Shown: one piece after another, positions 9,868 to 18,541 of the stretch | How the letters are laid out: the number at the start of each line of letters is the position of its first letter | How positions within the stretch are numbered: position 1 is the first letter of the stretch | Origin: Wocania_A spongiicola | GTDB lineage: Bacteria > Bacteroidota > Bacteroidia > Flavobacteriales > Flavobacteriaceae | Assembly: GCF_023502325.1 (NCBI RefSeq) | Contig: NZ_JAMFLZ010000011.1 | Coordinates: 1 to 64,000, forward strand | Length of the DNA: 64,000 bases | Direction of reading: 5' to 3' | Translations under genes and position numbers: made by a program | Notes under the pieces: model-generated | What the model was told of the DNA's origin: nothing | The model's database searches: none | Seen by the model: the letters and a program-made list of their open reading frames with translations, nothing else

Positions 9868-11553
9868 TTATTTCCTATAAAACATAGTTTCAAAAGTAGA
9901 ATTATTTCCAACATTATCAGTAACAATTAGCTTTAAATTATTCTTAGTTGCGGTAATGCATCCGTCATTAAAATCGTGTGTTAGCGTTTTTGTTTTATAA
10001 TCGTACTCCATTAAAATCCATTTTCCGTTTACGGTAGCTCTATAATTTGATACCCCTGAACCTTCATCATCAATTTTAAGTTTTAAATATCTAAAATTGC
10101 TTATCCATTGTCCCTTTTTGAAATTATGTGCTGTTATAGTAGGCTTAATAGTATCTGTTGCGAGTGCAAACTCACCTAATGTTTTTGTTCGAGTTGTAAG
10201 AATGTTACCTTTTCTTTTTGTTGACGAATACGCTGGGAATTTTTTATAACCCAACAGTTTTGCTATATATAGCTTACTCTTATCTTTATTTGAATAGGCA
10301 CTAACATCGTAACTAATTGTGAAGCTTTTTTTAGCAGGAATAATATCTTTGTGTAATAGTAAAGTATCATTCTTTACATCAAAATCTATATAAAAGCTAT
10401 CATAAAAAGTGTCTTTATAAAAATCAACAGACACTTTTCCTTTTTTTAAATTAGTAGTTTCGTTTGCATTAATGTAGTATGGAGTTGTTTTATTTGTTTT
10501 CACTTCCTCTGCATCAACTTTACTACCTTTTATAGTTATAGTGGCCCAAGTATTGTTATTTTTATAATCACCAACTTTTATTTTATAAACAGAATATGTA
10601 CTATCTTTTATAGATAAAATACCATCATTTAAAACATCTTTATATAAACTTAAAGGATTGCTTTGATTGAATAGTTTTTGAATACGTTTCTTTTTGGTTT
10701 TATAATGCTCATAATCGATTAGTCTATTAATATGCTTTGTTTCGCTAAATGAAAAACGCTTAAAATCTAATTCAAAATTTTTATTACCATTAACAAAGGT
10801 TTGAATGTTATAAACCCCATTTTTATTTGCAGCTAAATTTTGCCTGTCTATGGTTTCAATTCCAAAACCAATTTTGCCATAGGCTTCAATGTTTTCAACA
10901 GTATAATCTCCATTTTTCAGAGGGATTAACCGTAGTTTCTTTTTTCTACTCGCTTTATTTATATATGAGTTTTTATCAATTGGATAGGCATAAATAGATG
11001 AAATTAATGGATTAATAGAGTCTTTGATATCAATACCAAAAAGCATTGGGTTTATTGGTCGTTCTGCTTTGTCACGAATTTCGAAATGCAAATGTGGTCC
11101 ACCAGAACCACCAGTATTTCCGCTTAAAGCCACAACAGCACCTTTAACAATTTTTAAATCTTCGGCATTTGGAAATAATTCGATTTCAAAAGATTCCTTT
11201 TCATATTGATGTTTTTTTACATAGGCTTCAATTTCTGGCGAAAACTTATTTAAATGGGCATAAACCGTAGTATAGCCATTAGGGTGCGTAATATATAATG
11301 CTTTTCCATAGCCGAAATGCGAAACCTTAATTCTGCTAACAAAACCTTCTGCCGAAGCATAAACATTTAATCCTACTCGTTGCTGTGTTTTTATATCTAA
11401 ACCAGAATGAAAATGATTAGAACGTAATTCAGCAAAAGTACCAGAGAGAATTAAAGTAACATCTAAAGGGCTTCTAAAATAATCTTGTGGATAATTATTT
11501 TGAGCTATAGAAAGTGTTGAGAGTGTTAAAAAAAAAATAAGGATTAATCGCAT
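9868..11553 (-). CDS. M23 family zinc metallopeptidase, secreted
   Basis: 561 residues with a cleavable signal peptide (ends near SIAQ). The LytM/M23 domain is N-terminal (about 40-165). It has zinc ligands in HFHSGLDIKT (His49, Asp53) and GGPHLHFEIRD (His154, His156), so the active site looks intact. The remaining 390 residues are beta-rich with no recognised domain. Such enzymes cut peptidoglycan cross-links or act on peptides in the periplasm. It is the first gene of the four-gene minus-strand operon; the upstream region faces the divergent coiled-coil/zapA operon. Confidence 0.9.
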   Translation of the reverse strand: MRLILIFFLTLSTLSIAQNNYPQDYFRSPLDVTLILSGTFAELRSNHFHSGLDIKTQQRVGLNVYASAEGFVSRIKVSHFGYGKALYITHPNGYTTVYAHLNKFSPEIEAYVKKHQYEKESFEIELFPNAEDLKIVKGAVVALSGNTGGSGGPHLHFEIRDKAERPINPMLFGIDIKDSINPLISSIYAYPIDKNSYINKASRKKKLRLIPLKNGDYTVENIEAYGKIGFGIETIDRQNLAANKNGVYNIQTFVNGNKNFELDFKRFSFSETKHINRLIDYEHYKTKKKRIQKLFNQSNPLSLYKDVLNDGILSIKDSTYSVYKIKVGDYKNNNTWATITIKGSKVDAEEVKTNKTTPYYINANETTNLKKGKVSVDFYKDTFYDSFYIDFDVKNDTLLLHKDIIPAKKSFTISYDVSAYSNKDKSKLYIAKLLGYKKFPAYSSTKRKGNILTTRTKTLGEFALATDTIKPTITAHNFKKGQWISNFRYLKLKIDDEGSGVSNYRATVNGKWILMEYDYKTKTLTHDFNDGCITATKNNLKLIVTDNVGNNSTFETMFYRK

Positions 11554-11651
11554 ATTTAGGTATTACCAATTAAGTTTTAAAAAATTGCACGTATGGGTTA
11601 TTCTTAATTTTGATTGGTATTAGGCTAAAATATCAATTTGATATGAATATG

Positions 11652-11678
11652 CAAAGCTAAAAACAAAAATCAAGCCAA
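11652..11678 (-). promoter_or_regulatory. Candidate promoter for the M23/TonB/PH/sulfatase operon
   Basis: Read on the minus strand there is TAGCTTTG (11659-11652), matching the Bacteroidota -7 consensus TAnnTTTG, with TTG 16 bases upstream. It lies about 100 bases before the M23 start. The spacing is at the short end, so this is tentative. Confidence 0.35.
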
Positions 11679-11730
11679 TTATTCTGCTTAATGGTATTAA
11701 CATAGTATTTAAAATTTTATGAAAAAACAA

Positions 11731-11761
11731 TTGTAATTTAAGCTAAGGTATGTTAACTTTG
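11731..11761 (+). promoter_or_regulatory. Promoter for the coiled-coil protein/zapA operon
   Basis: TTG at 11731-11733, a 20-base spacer and TAACTTTG at 11754-11761 fit the Bacteroidota primary-sigma promoter (TTTG / TAnnTTTG). The start codon is 25 bases downstream of the -7 element. Confidence 0.5.
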
Positions 11762-11785
11762 TGAGATAAGTATTGAAATTTGTAA

Positions 11786-12076
11786 ATGAGTAATATTGAA
11801 GATATTGTAGATTCTTTAGAAAACAAAATTAGCAAAGTATTACACAAACTAGAGCTTTTAAAGCAAGCTAATTTGAAATTGAATAAAGAATTGGAGGCTT
11901 CAAAACAAGAACTTCAAAACCAAAAGTTGGAAATAACAACTTGGGAAGAAAAATATGAAGCACTTAAAATGGCAAACTCAATACTTGGTAGTGACGATAA
12001 TAAAAGAGAAACAAAGCTTAAAATAAACGCATTAATTAGAGATATTGATCATTGTATTGCTCAACTTTCAGATTAA
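11786..12076 (+). CDS. Small coiled-coil protein, ZapB-like by position
   Basis: 96 residues, nearly all predicted alpha-helical coiled coil from residue 5 to 70, with heptads of Leu, Ile and Val. It precedes zapA by 15 bases in an apparent operon. It has no recognised catalytic motif. By size, coiled-coil character and coupling to zapA it may be a cell-division partner of the ZapA/FtsZ ring, as ZapB is in other bacteria. That assignment rests on context, not on detectable homology. Confidence 0.8.
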   Translation: MSNIEDIVDSLENKISKVLHKLELLKQANLKLNKELEASKQELQNQKLEITTWEEKYEALKMANSILGSDDNKRETKLKINALIRDIDHCIAQLSD

Positions 12077-12091
12077 TGTAACATAGATTAA

Positions 12092-12385
12092 ATGTCAGAA
12101 AAGCTTAAAATAAAGCTATCTATAGCTAATAGAGTATATCCTTTAACTATTGAAGCAAATCAAGAAGAAGGATTGCGTAAAGCAGCTAAAAACATTGAGG
12201 CTATGATAAAGCAATTTGAACAAAGTTATTCTGTTAGAGATAAGCAAGATGTGTTAGCCATGTGTGCTTTGCAATTTGCATCTCAAGTAGAACAGAAAAC
12301 TATTGATAAAGCAAATGTGAATGAACATGTAGAAGAAAAGTTAAAAGCTTTAAACGATTTGTTACATTCACATTTAGTCTCTTAA
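12092..12385 (+). CDS. zapA: Cell division protein ZapA
   Basis: 97 residues. The N-terminal part (KLKIKLSIANRVYPLTIEANQEEGLRKAAKNI) is the typical ZapA head domain, followed by a helix that forms the tetramer coiled coil. ZapA bundles FtsZ filaments at mid-cell. It follows the coiled-coil gene by 15 bases and is followed by the 6S RNA and rny, an order I know from other Flavobacteria. Confidence 0.88.
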   Translation: MSEKLKIKLSIANRVYPLTIEANQEEGLRKAAKNIEAMIKQFEQSYSVRDKQDVLAMCALQFASQVEQKTIDKANVNEHVEEKLKALNDLLHSHLVS

Positions 12386-12410
12386 AACGTTCTTTAAAAT
12401 AAACTAAAAG

Positions 12411-12585
12411 TTACTGCCTACATTGGTTATTTTTTTTGATAAACTCAACGTTAATTCTTTAAAAAGGGTGAGTTTAAGTTGTAAAAGCATGCTGCCTTAG
12501 TCGCAGATCCTTGATCAGCTTGTTAGCCCTAAACTTGTTTTTAAGGAGTTTATACAAAACTTTATACTGGTGTAGGCTTTTTTTA
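12411..12585 (+). ncRNA. ssrS: 6S RNA (6S-Flavo type)
   Basis: The 222-base gap between zapA and rny holds a structured RNA. The ends pair as GCCTACA (12416-12422) with TGTAGGC (12571-12577), followed at once by a T-run, so the closing stem doubles as an intrinsic terminator. Inside, GATAAACTCAACG (12439-12451) can pair imperfectly with the GGGTGAGTTTAAG region, and AAACTTG/AAGGAGTTT sequences flank a large open middle. The size (about 170 nt) and the position next to zapA and before rny match the described 6S-Flavo RNA class, which binds RNA polymerase. The assignment is from structure and synteny; a covariance search was not possible. Confidence 0.75.
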
Positions 12586-12607
12586 TATATACTAACCAAC
12601 AAACACA

Positions 12608-14185
12608 ATGGATAATAACTCAATAATATTAACAGTAGGAGGCTTGCTATTAGGGCTTATAATAGGCTTTATTATAGCGAAAGTACTTGAGAAAAATAAA
12701 GCATCAAAGCTAATAAAAGACGCTAAAAGAAAAGCGGCTAACATATTAAAAGAATCTAATACTGAAGGAGAATCTATTAAAAAGGATAAAATTCTTCAAG
12801 CAAAAGAAAGGTTTATTGAGCTTAAGTCTGAGCATGAAAAAGTTATTTTGTCGAGAGACAAAAAAATGGCGGAAGCAGAAAAGCGTACTCGCGATAAAGA
12901 GTCTCAAATATCTAACGAGCTTTCAAAAAATAAAAAACTTAACGAAAGTGTTGAAAGTAAAATTAAAGATTATAATCATAGACTTGATGTTTTAGACAAG
13001 AAACAAGAGGAGTTAGATAGATTACATAAAAGTCAAGTACAACAACTTGAAGTTATATCTAGTTTATCTGCAGAAGAAGCAAAAGAACAGCTTGTTGAAT
13101 CTTTAAAAGGGGAAGCTAAAAATGATGCTATGGCATTTGTTCAAAGTTCTCTGGAAGAAGCGAAATTAACTGCAGAACAAGACGCCAAAAAGATAATCAT
13201 AAACACGATACAACGTATAGGAACCGAAGAGGCTGTAGATAATTGTGTATCTGTATTCAATATAGAATCAGATGATGTTAAGGGACGAATTATTGGTCGA
13301 GAAGGGCGAAATATACGTGCTATTGAAGCCGCTACTGGTGTAGAAATTATTGTTGATGATACGCCTGAAGCTATTATATTATCATGTTTTGATTCTGTAC
13401 GTAGAGAGATTGCAAGATTATCATTGCATAAGTTAGTTACCGATGGTAGAATTCACCCAGCAAGAATTGAAGAAATCGTTAAGAAAACACAAAAACAGAT
13501 TGAGCAAGAAATTATAGAAGTTGGTAAACGAACTGTTATCGATTTAGGAATTCACAATCTACATCCAGAACTTATAAAGATGGTTGGTAGAATGAAATAC
13601 CGTTCGTCTTACGGACAAAACCTTTTACAGCACTCGCGTGAAGTTGCTAAACTTTGTGGTGTAATGGCTGCAGAATTAGGTTTAAACCCTAAGTTGGCTA
13701 AACGTGCTGGACTACTTCATGATATTGGTAAAGTGCCAGATGCAGAAGCAGACATGGAAACACCACACGCTATACTTGGTATGCAATGGGCAGAAAAGTA
13801 TAACGAAAAAGATGATGTTTGTAACGCTATTGGGGCGCATCATGATGAAGTTGAAATGAAATCATTATTAGCACCAATTATACAAGTATGTGATGCTATT
13901 TCTGGCGCACGCCCTGGTGCACGACGCCAAGTTTTAGATAGTTATATTCAACGTTTAAAAGATTTAGAAGATATTGCATTTGGATTTAGCGGCGTTAAAA
14001 AAGCCTATGCTATTCAAGCAGGTAGAGAATTACGTGTTATTGTTGAAAGTGAAAAAGTAGACGACCAAAAAGCAGCAGATCTATCGTTTAGTATTTCTCA
14101 AAAAGTACAAACAGATATGACATACCCTGGTCAGGTTAAAGTAACTGTAATTCGTGAGACTAGAGCAGTAAATATTGCTAAATAA
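12608..14185 (+). CDS. rny: Ribonuclease Y
   Basis: 525 residues, normal length. An N-terminal membrane anchor (about 5-26) is followed by a long coiled coil (about 30-170), a KH domain (about 215-275, with GRIIGREGRNIRAIE) and an HD domain (about 335-430) with the metal motif HSREVAK and LLHDIGKVPDAE. RNase Y is a membrane-attached endonuclease that starts mRNA decay. Its upstream region contains the 6S RNA whose terminator ends about 20 bases before the start codon. A hairpin terminator lies downstream. Confidence 0.95.
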   Translation: MDNNSIILTVGGLLLGLIIGFIIAKVLEKNKASKLIKDAKRKAANILKESNTEGESIKKDKILQAKERFIELKSEHEKVILSRDKKMAEAEKRTRDKESQISNELSKNKKLNESVESKIKDYNHRLDVLDKKQEELDRLHKSQVQQLEVISSLSAEEAKEQLVESLKGEAKNDAMAFVQSSLEEAKLTAEQDAKKIIINTIQRIGTEEAVDNCVSVFNIESDDVKGRIIGREGRNIRAIEAATGVEIIVDDTPEAIILSCFDSVRREIARLSLHKLVTDGRIHPARIEEIVKKTQKQIEQEIIEVGKRTVIDLGIHNLHPELIKMVGRMKYRSSYGQNLLQHSREVAKLCGVMAAELGLNPKLAKRAGLLHDIGKVPDAEADMETPHAILGMQWAEKYNEKDDVCNAIGAHHDEVEMKSLLAPIIQVCDAISGARPGARRQVLDSYIQRLKDLEDIAFGFSGVKKAYAIQAGRELRVIVESEKVDDQKAADLSFSISQKVQTDMTYPGQVKVTVIRETRAVNIAK

Positions 14186-14232
14186 AATTCTAGCGAAAGC
14201 AGAAACCTTATAATAGAAACATATTTAATATT

Positions 14233-14258
14233 AAAATCCAGCGTTTGCTGGATTTTTT
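14233..14258. terminator. Bidirectional terminator between rny and xerD
   Basis: Inverted repeat AAATCCAGC-GTTT-GCTGGATTT followed by T residues on both strands. The T-run for rny overlaps the stop codon of the convergent xerD (14257-14259). Confidence 0.85.
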
Positions 14259-15153
14259 ATTTTCTAGGGTGGTATTTTTCTACAACCTTAGTTAAGTGGC
14301 TTTTATCTAAATGAACATAGATTTCGGTTGTTGTAATGCTTTCGTGTCCTAACATAAGTTGAATAGAGCGTAAATCGGCATCATTTTGTAATAAATGAGT
14401 GGCAAACGAATGCCTAAAAGTATGTGGTGAAATATTTTTTTTTAACCCGATTTTCTCAGCAAGTTGTTTAATTATAGTAAAAATCATAGCTCTGGTTAGT
14501 TGTTTTCCTCGTCTGTTTAAAAATAAGGTATCCTCAAAGCCAGCTTGAATATTAATGTGATTTCGTACTTCTTTTCTATATATGTTAATATATTTTTGAG
14601 TTATAGGAACAATGGGGACAAAGCGTTGTTTGTCACCTTTCCCTGTAACCTTTATAAAACCTTCATCAAAAAATAAATCAGATAATTTTAGGTTAACCAA
14701 TTCGCTAACACGCAATCCACAACCATATAATGTTTCCAAAATGGCTCTGTTGCGTTCTCCTTGTGGTTTACTTAAATCAATAGCGGTAATAAGTTTGTCA
14801 ATTTCATCTTCAGTTAATGTATCGGGTAACTTTCTTCCAATTTTGGGAGATTCAATAAGTTCTAGAGGATTGGTTTTTCTATAATCTTCAAAAACTAAAT
14901 AATTAAAGAAACTACGTAAACCAGAAATTAAACGAGATTGGGATCGTGCATTTACCTGCTTTGCGATTTCATAAATGAATTGTTGAATTATTTCAGTGGA
15001 AATAGAGATGGGAGATGAGTTTATAGTGTTTTCTTCTAAAAAAAGTATTAATTTTTGAATATCAAGTGAATAACTATCTATTGAATTTTGCGATAAGCCG
15101 CGCTCAATTTTTAAGTATAATTGGTAGTCTTTAAGTGCGTGTTTCCATTTCAT
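14257..15153 (-). CDS. xerD: Tyrosine recombinase XerD-like
   Basis: 298 residues, the usual XerC/D length. The N-terminal SAM-like core-binding domain (about 5-90) is followed by the catalytic domain, which has the complete set of residues: Arg148 (GLRVSEL), Lys172 (GKGDK), His244 and Arg247 (HTFRHSFATH), His270 and nucleophile Tyr279 (EIYVHLDK). It resolves chromosome dimers at dif with FtsK. The housekeeping context (rny, aroQ) and lack of nearby mobile genes argue for a chromosomal Xer rather than an integrase. Confidence 0.92.
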   Translation of the reverse strand: MKWKHALKDYQLYLKIERGLSQNSIDSYSLDIQKLILFLEENTINSSPISISTEIIQQFIYEIAKQVNARSQSRLISGLRSFFNYLVFEDYRKTNPLELIESPKIGRKLPDTLTEDEIDKLITAIDLSKPQGERNRAILETLYGCGLRVSELVNLKLSDLFFDEGFIKVTGKGDKQRFVPIVPITQKYINIYRKEVRNHINIQAGFEDTLFLNRRGKQLTRAMIFTIIKQLAEKIGLKKNISPHTFRHSFATHLLQNDADLRSIQLMLGHESITTTEIYVHLDKSHLTKVVEKYHPRK

Positions 15154-15215
15154 TTATGTAAAAATAGGATAATTTTTCAGTATTTTTTTACCTCTTATTT
15201 TAATATCTTTACATT

Positions 15216-15632
15216 ATGAAAAAATTAATCATCATTAATGGACCTAACCTTAATCTTTTAGGTAAGCGTGAGCCTAATATTTATGGTAGTTTAACCTTTA
15301 CAGAATTTTTAGATAAAGTAAGGGTTAAATATTCTGATGTAGAAATTGATTACTATCAATCGAATATAGAAGGAGAAATAATTGACAAGCTGCACGAAGT
15401 TGGTTTTAACTGCAATGGTATTATTTTAAATGCGGCAGCTTATACACATACATCTGTTGGAATTGGAGATGCAGTAAAAGCTATTGAAACACCTGTTATT
15501 GAGGTTCATATTTCAAATACGTTTAATAGAGAAGAGTTTAGGCATCAATCTTTTATATCGCCTAACGCTAAAGGTGTTATACTTGGTTTTGGTTTGCAAA
15601 GTTATGAGTTGGCAATTCAGAGTTTTCTTTAG
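15216..15632 (+). CDS. aroQ: 3-dehydroquinate dehydratase, type II
   Basis: 138 residues. Converts 3-dehydroquinate to 3-dehydroshikimate in the shikimate pathway. Active-site motif NGPNLNLLGKREPNIYG with Arg18 and catalytic Tyr23; the substrate-binding EVHISN and the His in EEFRHQS are present. Divergent from xerD with a 62-base gap; TATCTTTA ends only 4 bases before the ATG, so the message may have a very short leader. A hairpin terminator follows. Confidence 0.95.
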   Translation: MKKLIIINGPNLNLLGKREPNIYGSLTFTEFLDKVRVKYSDVEIDYYQSNIEGEIIDKLHEVGFNCNGIILNAAAYTHTSVGIGDAVKAIETPVIEVHISNTFNREEFRHQSFISPNAKGVILGFGLQSYELAIQSFL

Positions 15633-15656
15633 ATTTTTAAAAATAGACTATAAATA

Positions 15657-15688
15657 AAAAAGTTCCAGAATCCCTGGAACTTTTTTTA
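15657..15688. terminator. Bidirectional terminator between aroQ and lpd
   Basis: Stem GTTCCAG (15662-15668) / CTGGAAC (15674-15680) extended by A:T pairs, with A- and T-runs on both sides. It lies between two convergent genes. Confidence 0.85.
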
Positions 15689-15728
15689 TATAATTATTTA
15701 ACTATGGCTTTTAATAAATTAACTAGCC

Positions 15729-17102
15729 TTATAAATGAATAACTTCATCATAAGCATCAGCAACAGCTTCCATAACCGCTTCGCTCATAGTTGGATGCGG
15801 ATGTACAGCTTTTAATACTTCGTGTCCAGTAGTTTCTAGTTTACGCCCTAAAACAGCTTCAGCTATCATATCAGTTACACCAGCACCAATCATGTGACAA
15901 CCTAACCATTCACCATATTTAGCATCAAAAATAACTTTTACAAAACCATCTTTGTTTCCACCAGCACTTGCTTTACCAGATGCAGAGAATGGGAATTTAC
16001 CAACTTTTATATCTATGCCTTTGTCTTTGGCTTGTTTTTCTGTTAAACCAACTGATGCAATTTCTGGTGAGCAATACGTACAACCAGGAATATTTCCATA
16101 GTCTAAAGCTTCAACATGTTGTCCAGCAATTTTCTCTACACATAAAATACCTTCTGCAGAAGCGACATGAGCTAAAGCTTGCCCTGGAGTTACATCTCCA
16201 ATAGCGTAATAACCAGGAATATTGGTTTGGTAAAAATCGTTTACAATGATCTTATCTCTATCTACAACAATACCAACATCTTCTAATCCTATGTTTTCAA
16301 TATTTGTTTTAATGCCAACAGCACTCAAAATAACATCAGCTTCTAAAACTTCTTCACCTTTACTAGTTTTAACAGTAGCTTTTACGCCTTTTCCAGCAGT
16401 ATCAACACTTGTAACTTCGGCTGAAGTCATTATTTTAATACCACTTTTCTTGAAAGAACGTTCTAATTGTTTAGAGACGTCTATGTCTTCAACTGGAACA
16501 ACATTTGGTAAATATTCTACAATAGTAACTTCGGTACCCATAGAGTTATAGAAATAGGCAAACTCAACACCAATTGCACCAGAACCCACAACAATCATTT
16601 TTTTAGGTTGGTTTGGTAAGGTCATTGCTTCTCTATAACCTATAACTTTTTTACCATCTTGTGGTAAACTAGGTAATTCGCGAGAACGTGCTCCAGTAGC
16701 AATAATAATATGGTCTGCACTGTACTCTTTTCCATCAACATCAATCTTTTTTCCAGCTTTTAGTGTTCCAAAACCTTCAATAACATCAATTTTGTTCTTC
16801 TTCATTAAAAACTGAACGCCTTTGCTCATTCCATCTGCAACACCACGACTACGTTTTACAACGGCATCAAAATCTTTGTCGTACTCTTTAACAGATAATC
16901 CGTAATCGCCAGCATGTTTAAGATATTCAAATACTTGAGCAGATTTAAGCAAGGCTTTAGTAGGAATACAGCCCCAATTTAAGCATACTCCACCTAGACT
17001 TTCTTTTTCAACAATAGCAGTTTTAAAACCTAATTGAGAGGCTCTAATAGCAGTTACATAACCCCCAGGACCACTTCCAAGAACAATAATATCGTATTTC
17101 AT
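15729..17102 (-). CDS. lpdA: Dihydrolipoyl dehydrogenase (E3)
   Basis: 457 residues. FAD-binding GSGPGGYVTAIRA at the N-terminus, redox disulfide in GGVCLNWGCIPTK (Cys40/Cys45), NAD-binding VVGSGAIGVEFAYF, and the C-terminal His-Glu pair in HPHPTMSEAVMEA. It reoxidises the lipoyl group of 2-oxoacid dehydrogenase complexes. No E1 or E2 gene is adjacent, so it is probably shared by several complexes. Divergent from the NDH-2 gene. Confidence 0.94.
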   Translation of the reverse strand: MKYDIIVLGSGPGGYVTAIRASQLGFKTAIVEKESLGGVCLNWGCIPTKALLKSAQVFEYLKHAGDYGLSVKEYDKDFDAVVKRSRGVADGMSKGVQFLMKKNKIDVIEGFGTLKAGKKIDVDGKEYSADHIIIATGARSRELPSLPQDGKKVIGYREAMTLPNQPKKMIVVGSGAIGVEFAYFYNSMGTEVTIVEYLPNVVPVEDIDVSKQLERSFKKSGIKIMTSAEVTSVDTAGKGVKATVKTSKGEEVLEADVILSAVGIKTNIENIGLEDVGIVVDRDKIIVNDFYQTNIPGYYAIGDVTPGQALAHVASAEGILCVEKIAGQHVEALDYGNIPGCTYCSPEIASVGLTEKQAKDKGIDIKVGKFPFSASGKASAGGNKDGFVKVIFDAKYGEWLGCHMIGAGVTDMIAEAVLGRKLETTGHEVLKAVHPHPTMSEAVMEAVADAYDEVIHL

Positions 17103-17150
17103 CTGTAAATTTTAAGTCGTTTTTTGAAGCGACAAATTTACGAAATCGAA

Positions 17151-17183
17151 TTTGAATAAAGAATTTAGAACCTTATAAATTTG
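17151..17183 (+). promoter_or_regulatory. Promoter for the NADH dehydrogenase gene
   Basis: TTTG at 17151-17154, 21-base spacer, TAAATTTG at 17176-17183, as expected for the Bacteroidota housekeeping sigma factor. The start codon is 38 bases downstream. A second -7-like TACCTTTG (17196-17203) lacks a well-placed upstream element. Confidence 0.5.
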
Positions 17184-17221
17184 CATCTTTAATAGTACCT
17201 TTGTAAAGCAAGCGTTATTTT

Positions 17222-18505
17222 ATGAATATACCTATTACAAGTTTTCCTAGAATTATTATTATTGGCGGCGGTTTTGCTGGTATTGCTTTAGCCAAAAAAT
17301 TATCAAAACAAGAGGTGCAAGTTGTGTTATTGGATAAGAACAACTACCATAACTTTCAACCTTTATTATATCAAGTTTCTACTGGCGGATTAGAACCAGA
17401 TTCTATTGCTTATCCTATAAGAAAGGTGTTAAAAGATTTTCCCAACTTCCATTTTAGACTAGCTGACGTTACTGAAGTAGATACTAAAAGTAATACAGTT
17501 ATTACAGATATTGGCAACTTAAAATTTGACTATTTGGTGGTAGCTTCTGGTTCAAAAACTAATTACTTTGGTAATACAGATGTTGAAAAATATAGTATGG
17601 CAATGAAAACCATACCGCAATCTTTAAATTTAAGAAGTTTAATCCTTGAAAATTTTGAAGATGCTTTATTAACTTCTGACCTAAATGAACGTAACGCACT
17701 AATGAATTTTGTAATTGTTGGTGGCGGTCCAACTGGTGTTGAGTTAGCTGGAGCTTTAGCCGAAATTAAAAAAGGTATTCTTCCAAAAGATTATCCCGAC
17801 TTAGATACGCGTTCAGTACAAATAAATGTAATACAATCTAGCGATTGTATCTTAAAAGGAATGAGCGCAAAAGCGTCGCAAAAAGCAGAAGACTTTTTAG
17901 AGAAATTAGGTGTTCATGTATGGAAAAATATAAGGGTTACTAATTATGATGGAAAAACTGTAACCACAAATACCGATTTAACATTTGAAGCTGCAACCGT
18001 AGTTTGGGCTGCAGGCGTAAAGGGCGCAATTATAAAAGGATTGGATGCAAAAGAATTTGTAACCAGAGGCAATCGCCTTTTAGTAAACGAATTTAATCAG
18101 GTAAAAGGTTATACTCATATTTTTGCCATAGGAGATATTGCATGTGTTGAAAATAATGATTTTCCAAATGGATTACCAATGATGGCTCAACCAGCTATTC
18201 AACAGGGTAAGCAACTAGGCAATAATATGTTGTTATTAATTGAAGGAAAACCAATGAAGCCATTTGTTTATAAAGACAAAGGAGCAATGGCAACAATTGG
18301 AAGAAATAAAGCAGTAGTAGATTTGCCTAAATTTAAATTCCAAGGTGCTTTTGCGTGGTATGTTTGGATGTTTGTCCACTTGTTTTTCCTTATAGGTTTT
18401 AGAAACAGGATGGTTGTTTTTATAAATTGGGTTTATAATTATGTGCGCTTTGATAGAGAAGCACGTTTAATTATAAGACCTTTTAAGAAAAAACGTAAAG
18501 TATAG
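17222..18505 (+). CDS. ndh: Type II NADH dehydrogenase (NDH-2)
   Basis: 427 residues. FAD motif IIGGGFAGIALAKKL at the N-terminus and NAD motif IVGGGPTGVELAGALAE near residue 165. The family motif HNFQPLLYQVSTGGLEP is near residue 50. A C-terminal amphipathic/hydrophobic segment (about 375-400, rich in Phe and Trp) probably anchors it to the inner membrane. It passes electrons from NADH to quinone without pumping protons. The following sulfatase begins 36 bases later and may be read through. Confidence 0.92.
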   Translation: MNIPITSFPRIIIIGGGFAGIALAKKLSKQEVQVVLLDKNNYHNFQPLLYQVSTGGLEPDSIAYPIRKVLKDFPNFHFRLADVTEVDTKSNTVITDIGNLKFDYLVVASGSKTNYFGNTDVEKYSMAMKTIPQSLNLRSLILENFEDALLTSDLNERNALMNFVIVGGGPTGVELAGALAEIKKGILPKDYPDLDTRSVQINVIQSSDCILKGMSAKASQKAEDFLEKLGVHVWKNIRVTNYDGKTVTTNTDLTFEAATVVWAAGVKGAIIKGLDAKEFVTRGNRLLVNEFNQVKGYTHIFAIGDIACVENNDFPNGLPMMAQPAIQQGKQLGNNMLLLIEGKPMKPFVYKDKGAMATIGRNKAVVDLPKFKFQGAFAWYVWMFVHLFFLIGFRNRMVVFINWVYNYVRFDREARLIIRPFKKKRKV

Positions 18506-18541
18506 TTTAATTCATTTTACACTAATTATAAAACTAAAAAA

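Noticed and set aside
14257..15153. xerD as integrase of a mobile element
   Set aside because: Length, complete Xer residues and housekeeping surroundings fit chromosomal XerD; no repeats or cargo genes flank it.
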